In this document: piece after piece, positions 48,401 to 56,560 of the stretch
How positions within the stretch are numbered: position 1 is the stretch's first letter
How the letters are laid out: each line of letters starts with the position of its first letter
Source of the DNA: JAIPDZ01 sp034522175
GTDB lineage: Bacteria; Desulfobacterota; DSM-4660; Desulfatiglandales; Desulfatiglandaceae
Reading direction: 5' to 3'
Assembly (NCBI GenBank): GCA_034522175.1
Contig: JAXHLQ010000001.1
Location: 310,001-374,000, forward strand
Length of the DNA: 64,000 nucleotides
The notes under the pieces: generated by a model
Seen by the model: only the letters and a program-made list of their open reading frames with translations
Databases searched by the model: none
Told to the model about the DNA's origin: nothing
Position numbers and translations under genes: made by a program

Positions 48401-51280
48401 GGTGACCCCCATTCGCCAGGCCGTGCGCACAATCGCATCGAGACTGAAATAGGCGTCGTAGGGAAGACAGGCGATGGTAAATAACCCCTGAGCGAAGTCT
48501 CTGCCGGCCGACCGCACTGTGGCAGTTAGATGCTGATATGATGACATATCCTCCGGTTTCTTAAACAGCTCCAGAAGAGACGCCATCCAGGGGGCAATGA
48601 GAAGGGCTCCGATTGCCGCCAGGGTCCATAGCCAGGGCGGGGACAAGACGGTCCAGCCGAGGAGCAGCAGCAAGGTCAACGCCGGCGATACGAGGCTGCG
48701 ACGAAGATTGTCGAAGATCTTCCATCGGGAAAGTCCGGAGAGCGGATTCCTTCGGCGGCCTTTTTCGGGGCCGGGAACGCTTGGGAGAAGCCAGCGTGCA
48801 ATCTGCCAATCCCCACGGATCCATCGGTGCCGACGGCTCACGTCGGCATTGTAGTTGGATGGATAATCCTCGTACAACTGAACATCGCTCAACAGCCCTG
48901 CCCGCGCGTAGCATCCTTCCACAAGGTCGTGGCTGAGGATCCGGTTCTCGGGAAACCGGCCTTTGAGAGCCCGCTCGAACGTATCAACATCATAGATCCC
49001 CTTTCCAATGAACGATCCTTCATGAAAGAGGTCCTGGTACACGTCGGAGACGGCCCGCGTATACGGGTCGATGCCCGGCTCACTCCCGAACAGTCGCGCG
49101 TACCGCGACCGGTTCGTGCCCGACAGGCTGACGGCTATGCGTGGCTGAAGAATGCAGTACCCTCCAACGACGCGCTCCTTGTCGGCATCGTAGCGCGCAC
49201 GATTAAGCGGATGCGCCATGGCGCCCACAAACTGCCATGCCGAGCCGCGCGGCAGTCGCGTATCCGTATCCAGCGTGATCACATATTTTACGTTCGATAA
49301 AATGTCCGTATGACCTACGATGAGGGAGAAGCAATCCCCGGCGCTCCCATACGCCCCGCCGAGCAGAAGCGAATTCAGATCCGCAAGCTTGCCTCTCTTC
49401 CGCTCGTAACCCATCCAGAGTTTTTCCCGCGCATTCCATCGCCGCGGGCGATGCAACAGAAAGAATGTATCGCTTTTGGAGTCAGCATACTTTTTATTTA
49501 ACTCTTCGATTCTCTCCCGGGCCAGCCGCAACAAAGGTTCATCTTCGGGGATGGTTTCCTCGGATGCGTCCCGAAAATCCGTTGCCAGAGCGAAGCGCAG
49601 GTTTTCGTCCTGGTTCGCCAGAAACCGGACTTCAAGCCCCTCGGCCAAGGCTTCGATGTTTTGTACACTCGTGAGCATTGTCGGGATCACGACCAGCGTG
49701 CGCGATTCCGGCGGAATCCCTTTGGAAAAATCCATTCGTGGCAGCAGGTGCGGAACCACCGTTAACGTCGCGAGCCAGTTCACCAGAGCCACCGCAGGGT
49801 GACTCGTGCACAAGAGTAAGAGGAGGCCGATCAGCGCGAGGTCCCAGCCCAGTACCCCACCAGCCTGTGCCTTCATCAGCAACGTAGCGGTAAAAAGACC
49901 CGTCAACAGGGTGATTGTAAACAGATAAAGAAACAAAGGGCTGCGGCCGATCCATTTCTGAATTGTCTCGGCGGCGGATCCATATGTCCCCACCGCCTGT
50001 TGGAGTTGCGGTAGTCCCTTGTCGATAAGGTAGAACCCAACATGTGCCGCCCGTTCGTCGGCGTCTTTCCCGGCCGCAGCCTTGCGCGCCAATTGGATGG
50101 CTTTTTGGGCCACCTCGCTTTCAGATTGCTGACTTTTTTTGGAAATCGTTTCAACGACATGACGGTATCGGTCCCGGGTGGCAAAATCCATCATCCCATA
50201 AACACCGCCGGGATCCTTACGCAGGGTCCGCTCGACAACACTCATGGTTTCGATAAACTCGTGCCAGTCCATCGCCCCGAGAAACCGGAGGCTGCCGATG
50301 CTGTTGCTCATCGACACCTGATCGGCGGCCTGTTGCCGGTTCTCCTCGTGCACCAACTGCTCAATGGTCAGGCCCAGCTCGGCGAGACGCTGCTCCATCC
50401 AGGAGACCGGCAAGGCCAGGGCCGTGCTCTGTCCCTGCAGCCGGCGGGCAAATTCGGCGACAAACGAACCCCTCGTCGGCGGGTTGGACCGCGCCATGTC
50501 GGCGATCGCCAGAATCAGGCTCTTCGGGTCCTTTTCCGTGATCTCCATCATCTGATCCGCCCAGGTATCGGCGCGGTTTCGGTCGATCCGGCCCACAGCG
50601 ATCCGGCCGGCAACGCGTCTGAGATTCTCGATCAGGGCCAGGCGAAGCATGATGGGGATCGCCCACAGTTCGCCCAACTTCAGTTCGGTTACCGTCTGGT
50701 AGGCGGCTACGAAACTGCTGAGGCTTTTCGGATCTACCCGTCCACCGCCGTGCGAGATAATCTCCAGCGCAATGTCGTACACGCGTGGAAGTCCGGCCGA
50801 TGGACCGTTTTGCAGGTGCGGCAGTTCCAGGCTGTACCCCTTTGGCAAGTGTCTCCGGGTGGTTCGAATCTGTTCTTCAACCAGATAAAAGTTGTCGAGC
50901 AACCATTCCCCTGCCGGCACAATCCGTCGGTTGGCCTCAACTGCCGCTGTCAACAAGCTGCGCGCGCCAATCAGGATCTCTTCATTCTCAGCGAGACGCG
51001 TCAGAAGTCGGGCCGAAGGGCGTCCCAGACTCAGCTTGTGCGAGTCCGCCAGCGACATGGCGTGCCGCTTCATCTGTTCCGTGCTGAACAGTTCCGCCCG
51101 AAGCGGCGGCTCGTCGTCGATATGCGCCTGTTTTAGGCCGGTCCTGCCGAGGCGCGCCCTCAAATCGAGCAGCGTCCGGACAATTTTGTTGCCGCTCATG
51201 CTCACGCTTGGCATCTCTTTTTTGTGATATTGGTCATGCTTTCTTAATAGATTCGTACTGTTATTCCCTTTTGTATTCAT
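42466..51280 (-). CDS. ndvB: Cyclic beta-1,2-glucan synthase (GT84 + GH94), one frameshift
   Basis: The gene covers 8.8 kb, about 2,938 codons, the usual NdvB/ChvB length. In order: N-terminal helical region, TM helices (about 435-500), GT84 transferase with ITLDTDTRLPRGS (about 665) and RRHRWIRGDWQ (about 818), more TM helices (about 880-1050), a glycoamylase-like domain (WGISESGYNAIDVHRNYQYR, FMAHHQGMSLVSL), two carbohydrate-binding beta regions and a GH94 phosphorylase-type domain with GSGDWNDGMN (about 2620). It makes cyclic beta-1,2-glucan at the inner membrane for export to the periplasm. An extra G (C46453-C46454 on +) splits it: without it the sequence reads RFELNPMFKATMLLLQE. The stop lies 12 bases before the DUF2254 start. 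Confidence 0.92.
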
Positions 51281-51297
51281 TCATGGGTCGGCCCCCA

Positions 51298-51545
51298 CTA
51301 ACATTTCCTACTGAGTCCGAATAGCGCGGCCGATGCGTGAGGCTTTAACCTCAAATCGTAATATCCGATTGAATCTTCCGCGGTAAGCTTGATCTCCGGC
51401 ATGCTTCCCTGATCGAACTTATGCCGACAATCACCACAATCCCAGCAGGGCCAGGACCTCTTGACCGCATGGTCCAGGCAATCGTTGTAGTAAGAGCAAA
51501 ATACGCTCCTCTCTTTCTTTGAAGCGGATTACAAGCCTTGTTCAT
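51298..51545 (-). CDS. Small Cys-rich protein, one frameshift
   Basis: ATG 51545 (after GAGGTG) opens MNKACNPLQRKR; after one base shift near 51510 the frame reads SVFCSYYNDCLDHAVKRSWP, CWDCGDCRHKFDQG and IKLTAEDSIGYYDLRLKP. C-x5-C ... CWDC-x2-C is the pattern of a family of short Cys-rich, probably metal-binding proteins that often sit beside regulators. The uninterrupted 64-aa frame (to 51351) lacks these Cys and is less likely. Confidence 0.5.
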
Positions 51546-51699
51546 GGTTCACCTCTTCTGATATTAACAGCTTCTCTTTCTTCTTTGCCTTCGGTTAACA
51601 ATTTTGGGTTATCGCTTGATTTCATGGTGTTTCTCTTTTCGTAATTGGATTTGAGTAATGGTATCGTACGCCCCTGTCATCACGGCCGTTCATCCTCTC

Positions 51700-51918
51700 G
51701 CTGGGACCGCGCATTCGGCCTCTTTTTTCCCGCTGATGATGAACGGGATCATGCCGATCATCACTTCATCACTGCAAGTGGCCTGCCAGGAATCGGAAAA
51801 GGAAAGAATCGGGAATCATTACTGTAATAACAGGGGATTAGATGAATGGGGGAAGCGCAGGGAAGAGTGAACCGATGGGTTTGGCCTCAATATTTGGTGG
51901 AACCTCCATATATTGAGG
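51700..51918 (-). repeat. ABM cassette, copy B (gene deleted)
   Basis: GCTGGGACCGCGCATTCGG at 51700 matches the 3' flank of copies A and C. The ABM gene is absent; only about 40 bases remain before GCAAGTGGCCTGCC (51776), which matches the 5' flank of copy A, followed by GATTAGATGAATGGG and the palindrome. Confidence 0.7.
51885..51918. repeat. 34-bp palindrome, copy B
   Basis: Same dyad as at 39389-39422 (CCTCAATAT ... ATATTGAGG) with only one base difference (GGAACC instead of GGGACC in the centre). Confidence 0.8.
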
Positions 51919-52036
51919 GGTGCATTGAGGAAAGTTAGACAGTTGGCTCCACAACCTCATGACATTACATTTAATTTGACACACCAGATCTATTTCCTTA
52001 TACTCCCCGCAAAAAAAGGGGAGTCCTATTAGATAT

Positions 52037-52625
52037 ATGGTTAATAAAAATGATATCGTCACCCCTGATACGATGGCGATTAGTTCTCAGGGACCGGTTC
52101 GGGATAGCGCTGCCATAAACGGCAATGAAAGCAATTCTATACTTGTGATGGAGGATAGATGGCGTAAACCGCGACCTGCTGTCCCGTTATCTGGAGCGTC
52201 AAGGGCATACGGTGCAGGTGGCGCACAATGGCCGGAAGGCCCTGGAGATAATCGCCACCAGCACTTTCGACCTGGTTCTTCTCGATACTACGATGCCGGA
52301 AATGAGCGGGATAGAACTCAAGCAAGAGCTCCCCGTCCAGTTTACCGTGGTGGATTGGAAACATACCGGAAAGCTGGGGCATAGGGGCGCTATCACCAAA
52401 ATAGCCCATAATATGGTCGAAATTCACTCTGAGGTCCTACCCTCCTCGCTGGCGAACCTGCGGATTTGCCTGTATGACCCCTGCGACCACGAAATTACCG
52501 ACGACCTTTACGGCAAAGTGGTGGCTCACCTCTCGGAATCCCCCCTGCCTTGCTGCGTCCATTTCACCTCCGTACCCCCGGAAGCCGAGGCTTTTTTGTC
52601 AAAGTTCTTGGGCGCCGTTTTATAA
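52037..52625 (+). pseudogene. Receiver-domain protein, frameshifted and probably truncated
   Basis: ATG 52037 leads into SNSILVMED, then after one base shift near 52156 the frame reads GVNRDLLSRYLERQGHTVQV, AHNGRKALEIIATSTFDLVL and LDTTMPEMSGIELKQ, a receiver up to the phospho-Asp loop. It then passes into an unrelated domain (GKLGHRGAITKIAHNMVEIH, DLYGKVVAHLSESPLPCCVH) that might be PilZ-like. The receiver lacks its last strands and Lys, so two genes were probably joined by deletion. Confidence 0.5.
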
Positions 52626-52829
52626 TGCTCATCCCATACTTTTCCGCTTTATCGGGTGCAAATGAGGGGCCACCCGAGGAAGGACGATCGGGGTATAGCC
52701 TCATCACATGGGAGATTTCCTCAGATCCTAGTGCGCTGTCTCATAAATTTTGTCCTTAATTCTGGCAATTTAACAGCACCGCAAATGGTGGGTTCAATGA
52801 AATCACAGTATTCAAATCCCAAATCACAA

Positions 52830-52890
52830 ATCCCGCTGAAGTCGGGATCTTCGACTATATCCAAATTCCAATCCCGCGCAATCGCGGGAT
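52830..52890. repeat. Two dispersed palindromes
   Basis: ATCCCG-ctgaagt-CGGGAT (52830-52848), followed by CTTCGAC, matches the core of the element at 11431-11456. ATCCCGCG-caat-CGCGGGAT (52871-52890) is a perfect 8-bp dyad. Both lie among AAATCCCAAATC-type short repeats. Confidence 0.6.
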
Positions 52891-53280
52891 CAAAATTCGA
52901 AACAACGCGTGCAAAGGATTGGAGGCACACCCTTGATATGGACCCCGGAAAAATCAATGAAGTGATGCCGGGCGATTGACGACATTCCCACGGGTACTGC
53001 CCGGCCCGAAAGGGAAATTTTCCGCCTTAAACCTTGCGATTTGGTCATTGGGATTTATTTGAAATTTGGTGCTTGGGAGTTGGAGCTTCCGCGTCTCTGT
53101 CTGTTTTAAGTGGGTTAAATAGGGACCGTTTTCTGCGAATAACATCTTGCCATTATCGGGACAGAGACCTATGAGACGCGGCACTAGATAATCTATTTGA
53201 GGAGTACGAAACCCGCAAGATGAACCATTCCACAGCGATGGACTACAACATGTTATGACCCTTTTGAGTTGCGCCGGTTT

Positions 53281-53318
53281 GTTGCCCATGTGCGCTTGTT
53301 CCTGCGCACGTGGGCAAC
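53281..53318 (-). terminator. 15-bp hairpin after the triple-BON gene
   Basis: GTTGCCCATGTGCGC and GCGCACGTGGGCAAC pair with one G-U/mismatch over 15 bp, loop 8 bases. It lies 34 bases after the BON-protein stop on the - strand. No T-run, so end-of-mRNA protection is as likely as termination. Confidence 0.45.
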
Positions 53319-53351
53319 GTATCCACGATTTCTTTGATTAGGAGACTCGGA

Positions 53352-54167
53352 CTACTCGATGGCCATCCGGTTATTTACGCTCTTCACGCCGTAAACGTCT
53401 TGCACGAATTTGGTGGCCAGATCCTTCTCGGATGCATTCTTGGCCGTTCCACTCAAGTTGACCACGCCTTCAATCGTCTCGACCTTGGTGTTGAGGCCAC
53501 TGGTCGAACGATGATACAGCAACGTCGCTTTGACCAAAGCGGTAATGGACGCGTCATCGATCCATTCCCCCACGTCACCGGCCGTGTCGCCGATCTTTTT
53601 ACCCACGGCCCCGGCCTTTTCGCTCATCGTTTTTTTTCCCGCCGTCCTGTTGGCCTCCGACACGGTCATGTCGTTCTTCACATCCTTGACGCCCTCGACG
53701 TCCCTGATGTATTCGGTCGTCAGATCAATTTGGGCCTGGTTCGCGGCCTCGCCGCTCAAGGTGACGATCCCATTTTTCACTTGAACGTCCGTTTTATCGG
53801 CACTCAGGTTGCGATGGGACAACAGATCGAGCTTCACTCTTGCCCTGACCAGCGCGTCCGGGCTTCCGGCGCCTGGTTCATCCTTCAGTTTCAGCTGATT
53901 GTCCACGCTCTTGACCCCGGGTAAGCTCGCCACGGTCTCCTGGGCCAATGTTTTGTTGGGTTCTTCGGCGACAGTCCCCGTCAAGGTGACGGCGCCGTCT
54001 TTGGACTGGATTTTAATGTCATCGTCCTTGAGATAAGTCTTGAAAACATAACACTTCCTGGCCGATGATTCGATGCCATCATCCGCGCTGGACGCGTGCG
54101 CGGGAACGCTGATCATCAGCAGAACGAACGTGGCCGCCGTCAGAGATGCAGAATATATTGCTTTCAT
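53352..54167 (-). CDS. Periplasmic protein with three BON domains (OsmY-like)
   Basis: ATG 54167 (MKAIYSASLTAATFVLLMIS) follows AAAGGAG by 8 bases and gives a Sec signal ending PAHAS. Three BON repeats follow: IKIQSKDGAVTLTGTVAEEP, VQVKNGIVTLSGEAANQAQI and VETIEGVVNLSGTAKNASEK, each with the Gly-Val-x-Leu-x-Gly core. Length 271 aa. OsmY-type proteins are periplasmic and rise under osmotic stress. The upstream codons from 54221 are not signal-like. A DUF3309-like gene lies upstream on the same strand. Confidence 0.9.
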   Translation of the reverse strand: MKAIYSASLTAATFVLLMISVPAHASSADDGIESSARKCYVFKTYLKDDDIKIQSKDGAVTLTGTVAEEPNKTLAQETVASLPGVKSVDNQLKLKDEPGAGSPDALVRARVKLDLLSHRNLSADKTDVQVKNGIVTLSGEAANQAQIDLTTEYIRDVEGVKDVKNDMTVSEANRTAGKKTMSEKAGAVGKKIGDTAGDVGEWIDDASITALVKATLLYHRSTSGLNTKVETIEGVVNLSGTAKNASEKDLATKFVQDVYGVKSVNNRMAIE

Positions 54168-54313
54168 TGTACGTTCTCCTTTTTGTTGTCGGATTTTGTT
54201 AATGCATTTTTGAATATTCACACTGAATACCTCACGTCGTACGGGTTTATGCTGTTATTGCCCTGCGCAGGCTCGGCCAGGGACTATTTGTGAAACGTGC
54301 TTTCCGCCTGGTC

Positions 54314-54400
54314 CTAACGTCGTCTACGCCAATAGAAACCGCCGCCACCAAACAACAGGATCAACACCACGATGATGATGAGAAGCGTTGTAGTACTCAT
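54314..54400 (-). CDS. Tiny membrane protein, 28 aa
   Basis: ATG 54400 follows GGGAGGAAA by 6-7 bases. The product is MSTTTLLIIIVVLILLFGGG followed by GFYWRRRR: one TM helix, Gly turn, aromatic and Arg tail. Such peptides are common near stress genes in Proteobacteria (DUF3309-like). It is too short for ordinary ORF listing. Confidence 0.65.
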   Translation of the reverse strand: MSTTTLLIIIVVLILLFGGGGFYWRRRR

Positions 54401-54602
54401 TCCGATTTCCTCCCTTCATTTCAAAATTTGGGTTGAGTGATGGGGCGTTGGCCCCGGTCATCGTGGTCACTCAACTGCAGGCTGGGACCGCGCGTCCGGC
54501 CTCTTTTTGCCCGCTGCTACTGTGTGTAACACCATTTCACAGGCTCCTGGAGAATTTCATGCCCCCCCGAAGTGCCCGAAAACGCTCGGAATAAGAAGAA
54601 AG

Positions 54603-54628
54603 AGGGCGGGACCCGATGCCCCCGCCCT
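54603..54628 (-). terminator. GC hairpin followed by T-rich DNA
   Basis: AGGGCGGG pairs with CCCGCCCT (8 bp, 10-base loop); on the - strand it is followed by CTTTCTTCTT. It could end a - strand transcript coming from the 54.9-kb side. Confidence 0.5.
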
Positions 54629-54669
54629 GTTGGAAAGTGTGCCCACGTAAACCATTAAGGAGGAGTCAC

Positions 54670-54810
54670 GTGGAATATGAAGAAACTGCTTATTCAGCAG
54701 TATACTTCTGTCTAATGCAAGATGCATTCCAATGGGCGTTTTCCCTCCTGGACATTTGGAAGCGCCAGGAGATGTTTTCCCTTCATTCCGGCCATCCGGC
54801 CATGGCATGA
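54670..54810 (+). CDS. Possible small protein, 46 aa
   Basis: GTG 54670 follows AAGGAGGAGT by 4-6 bases, a very strong ribosome site. The product opens MEYEETAYSAVYFCLMQDAF, then QWAFSLLDIWKRQEMFS and a short tail. Not recognised. It lies in the unrelated DNA inserted inside cassette copy C. Confidence 0.4.
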   Translation: MEYEETAYSAVYFCLMQDAFQWAFSLLDIWKRQEMFSLHSGHPAMA

Positions 54811-55018
54811 AAATTGAGGAACCGTCTTTTTGGACAGGTAACCATATGATTTTACAGGGTCCGTTCATCAACTAAACATTCAGGTTGTCTTGAACTCAAC
54901 ATGCCGTCCAAAAGCGAGCCACACATCAATTGTGATTTTATACAAGGGCGTCATCCTATAATAACGGTGGATCAGATGAATGTGAGAGGCGTCGAGAAGG
55001 GTGAAACGATGGGTTTGG

Positions 55019-55052
55019 CCTCAATATTTGGTGGAACCTCCACATATTGAGG
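55019..55052. repeat. 34-bp palindrome, copy C
   Basis: Same dyad as copies A and B; the right half reads CACATATTGAGG instead of CATATATTGAGG, adding one mismatch. Confidence 0.8.
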
Positions 55053-55081
55053 GAGTCTTTAAGGAGAGCCGGTCCTCAATC

Positions 55082-55158
55082 TCACTCGTTGGCCTCCGGA
55101 CGAACGATTCCGAGCTCATGCATCCGCGCTCTCAAGGTGCTCGGCTGAAAGCTCGGGG
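55082..55158 (-). pseudogene. 3' fragment of a sigma54-dependent (Fis-type) regulator
   Basis: The - strand reads FQPSTLRARMHELGIVRPEA and stops. This is the last helix-turn-helix helix and tail of NtrC/NorR-type activators (pattern LKPSTLRSRMKKLGI.RP). A stop lies just upstream in frame, so only about 24 codons remain. Confidence 0.55.
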
Positions 55159-55262
55159 CACAAGATCACAGCCCGTTAAAGGACGCTTTTAATTTGAAAA
55201 ACAACCCTCCTGCGTGATATTATAACATTTTTATTGCTTACAGCACCCCGAAGGCAACCATC

Positions 55263-56384
55263 ATGGCCCGCATGGAGATCATTACTGTGGAAGGAGGATC
55301 GGAATTAAGGGACTTTATTGACCTCCCATGGAGGATTTATGCTGAGTACCCCAACTGGGTTCCCCCCCTCAAGAAAGAGGTTCGCCGAATGCTGGACCCC
55401 CGCAGACACCCTTTCTGGGAGTTTTCCGAGAGCATTCTCTTTCTGGCCCGACGCGGTTCGGAGACGGTGGGAAGGATCGCGGGCATCATAGATCGCCATT
55501 ATAACCAGTTCCAGGGCGAAAAGATGGGCATTTGGGGATTTTTCGAATGCACTGACGATCCGGAGGCCGCGGCGGCCCTGTTCTCTTCCGTGGAGACATG
55601 GGTTCACCACAAGGGGATGACCTTCATGAGAGGCCCGCTCAATCCGTCCACCAATTACGAGGTGGGGTTGCTCATTGAAGGATTCAATCATCCGCCTGCC
55701 TTGATGATGGCTTACAACCCCCCGTACTACCCAGGGTTGGTAGAATCGTGCGGTTTCACCAAAGAAAAGGACCTGGCGGCCTTTTTGTTAGATGACGCCT
55801 ACCGGCTTCCCGAGTGGATGGATCGTATTGCTGAACGGATCACCCAAAAAAAAGGTATCCACATCAGGCCCTCTCGTCCAAAGAATGCGGGGGCTGAATT
55901 TGCTCTGATCAAGGAGATATACAATGCATCCTGGTCCAGTAACTGGGGTTTCGTCCCCCTGAGCGATAATGAGATGCGGGACATTCAAAAAAACGTGATG
56001 AAATTCGCGGATCCGGACTTGGTTTTTTTCATCTATTATGAGCATGAACCTGCAGCGTTCTGCGTGATCTTTCCTGACATTAACCCTTTGCTCAAGCATC
56101 TCAACGGGCGGATCGGTCTCCTGGGTTTGCTGAAGTTCGTCATGTATCGGCGGGAGATCAACGGATTGCGGTTGTTGATGTTCGGGATCAAGGAGAAGTT
56201 CCAACAACTGGGACTCCCCATGTTGGCCTTTCACCACATCTATCAGGTTGTGAGGCAAAAAGAGAAGTATCATTATCTGGAGTTGGGCTGGACCCTGGAG
56301 GACAACGATTCAATCAATTCCTTGATAGAGGAAGCCGGTGCAAAAAAATACAAGAAATATCGGATATTCAGAAAGTCCTTATGA
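55263..56384 (+). CDS. GNAT-fold acyltransferase-like protein
   Basis: The 373-aa product has an N-terminal half with FIDLPWRIYAEYPNWVPPLK, FLARRGSETVGRIAGIID, and a second half (SWSSNWGFVPLSDNEMRDI, YHYLELGWTLEDNDSINSLI) typical of the double GNAT-like proteins found in Desulfobacterota beside lipid or polyketide genes. The acyl-CoA donor and the acceptor are unknown. ATG 55263 has GAAGG 9 bases upstream; ATG 55272 is an alternative. It precedes the giant synthase by 176 bases on the same strand and probably belongs to the same pathway. Confidence 0.7.
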   Translation: MARMEIITVEGGSELRDFIDLPWRIYAEYPNWVPPLKKEVRRMLDPRRHPFWEFSESILFLARRGSETVGRIAGIIDRHYNQFQGEKMGIWGFFECTDDPEAAAALFSSVETWVHHKGMTFMRGPLNPSTNYEVGLLIEGFNHPPALMMAYNPPYYPGLVESCGFTKEKDLAAFLLDDAYRLPEWMDRIAERITQKKGIHIRPSRPKNAGAEFALIKEIYNASWSSNWGFVPLSDNEMRDIQKNVMKFADPDLVFFIYYEHEPAAFCVIFPDINPLLKHLNGRIGLLGLLKFVMYRREINGLRLLMFGIKEKFQQLGLPMLAFHHIYQVVRQKEKYHYLELGWTLEDNDSINSLIEEAGAKKYKKYRIFRKSL

Positions 56385-56560
56385 ACGGCAAAACAACCGA
56401 ACGAGGGTATCAAGCGCGTCTCCTCGTAGCGATGAGCACCAATCGATCTATGAATACGTAATGCAGCGGAATTACGACCAGCTTGGCGTGAGGTCCAACA
56501 ACTGCACCGATATGGTGATTGAAACAGCGGCACTGGCGGGTTGTCATTCAAAGGGAATGT

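Larger units (their letters stand above)
51546..52036. other. Intergenic stretch with ABM cassette copy B
   Basis: No intact gene. Bases 51546-51699 hold short AT-rich sequence with a stretch (CAATTTTGGGTT) that resembles the start of copy C at 54422. The cassette remnant lies at 51700-51918. Bases 51919-52036 show nothing clear. Confidence 0.5.
52626..53351. other. Non-coding stretch with palindromic repeats
   Basis: No supported gene. It holds two short palindromes (52830-52848 and 52871-52890) and a strong hairpin at 53281-53318. The - strand frame 53289-52954 has no ribosome site and no family likeness. Confidence 0.55.
54481..55052 (-). repeat. ABM cassette, copy C (decayed gene)
   Basis: From GCTGGGACCGCGCGTCCGG the DNA matches copy A through the 3' end of the ABM gene (on the - strand RFRALRGGMKF, compare RFRVLRGAMNL in the intact gene) up to about 54590, with stops and shifts. 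The rest of the gene is replaced by unrelated DNA. The other flank resumes with GATCAGATGAATG (54970) and the palindrome. Confidence 0.65.
54811..55262. other. Intergenic stretch with cassette end and gene remnant
   Basis: Holds the right end of ABM cassette copy C with its palindrome (55019-55052) and the 3' fragment of a sigma54-type regulator gene (55082-55158). Nothing else coding is seen. Bases 55185-55245 are AT-rich and could carry the promoter of the GNAT gene. Confidence 0.5.

Noticed and set aside
50042..51136. 364-aa + strand ORF opposite the glucan synthase
   Set aside because: Antisense shadow of ndvB; low-complexity His/Arg/Gly composition and no recognisable domain.
52037..52384. 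115-aa uninterrupted + strand ORF as a real gene
   Set aside because: After SILVMED its sequence becomes Arg/Pro/Gly-rich, while the neighbouring frame continues a receiver domain, so it is a frameshift artefact.
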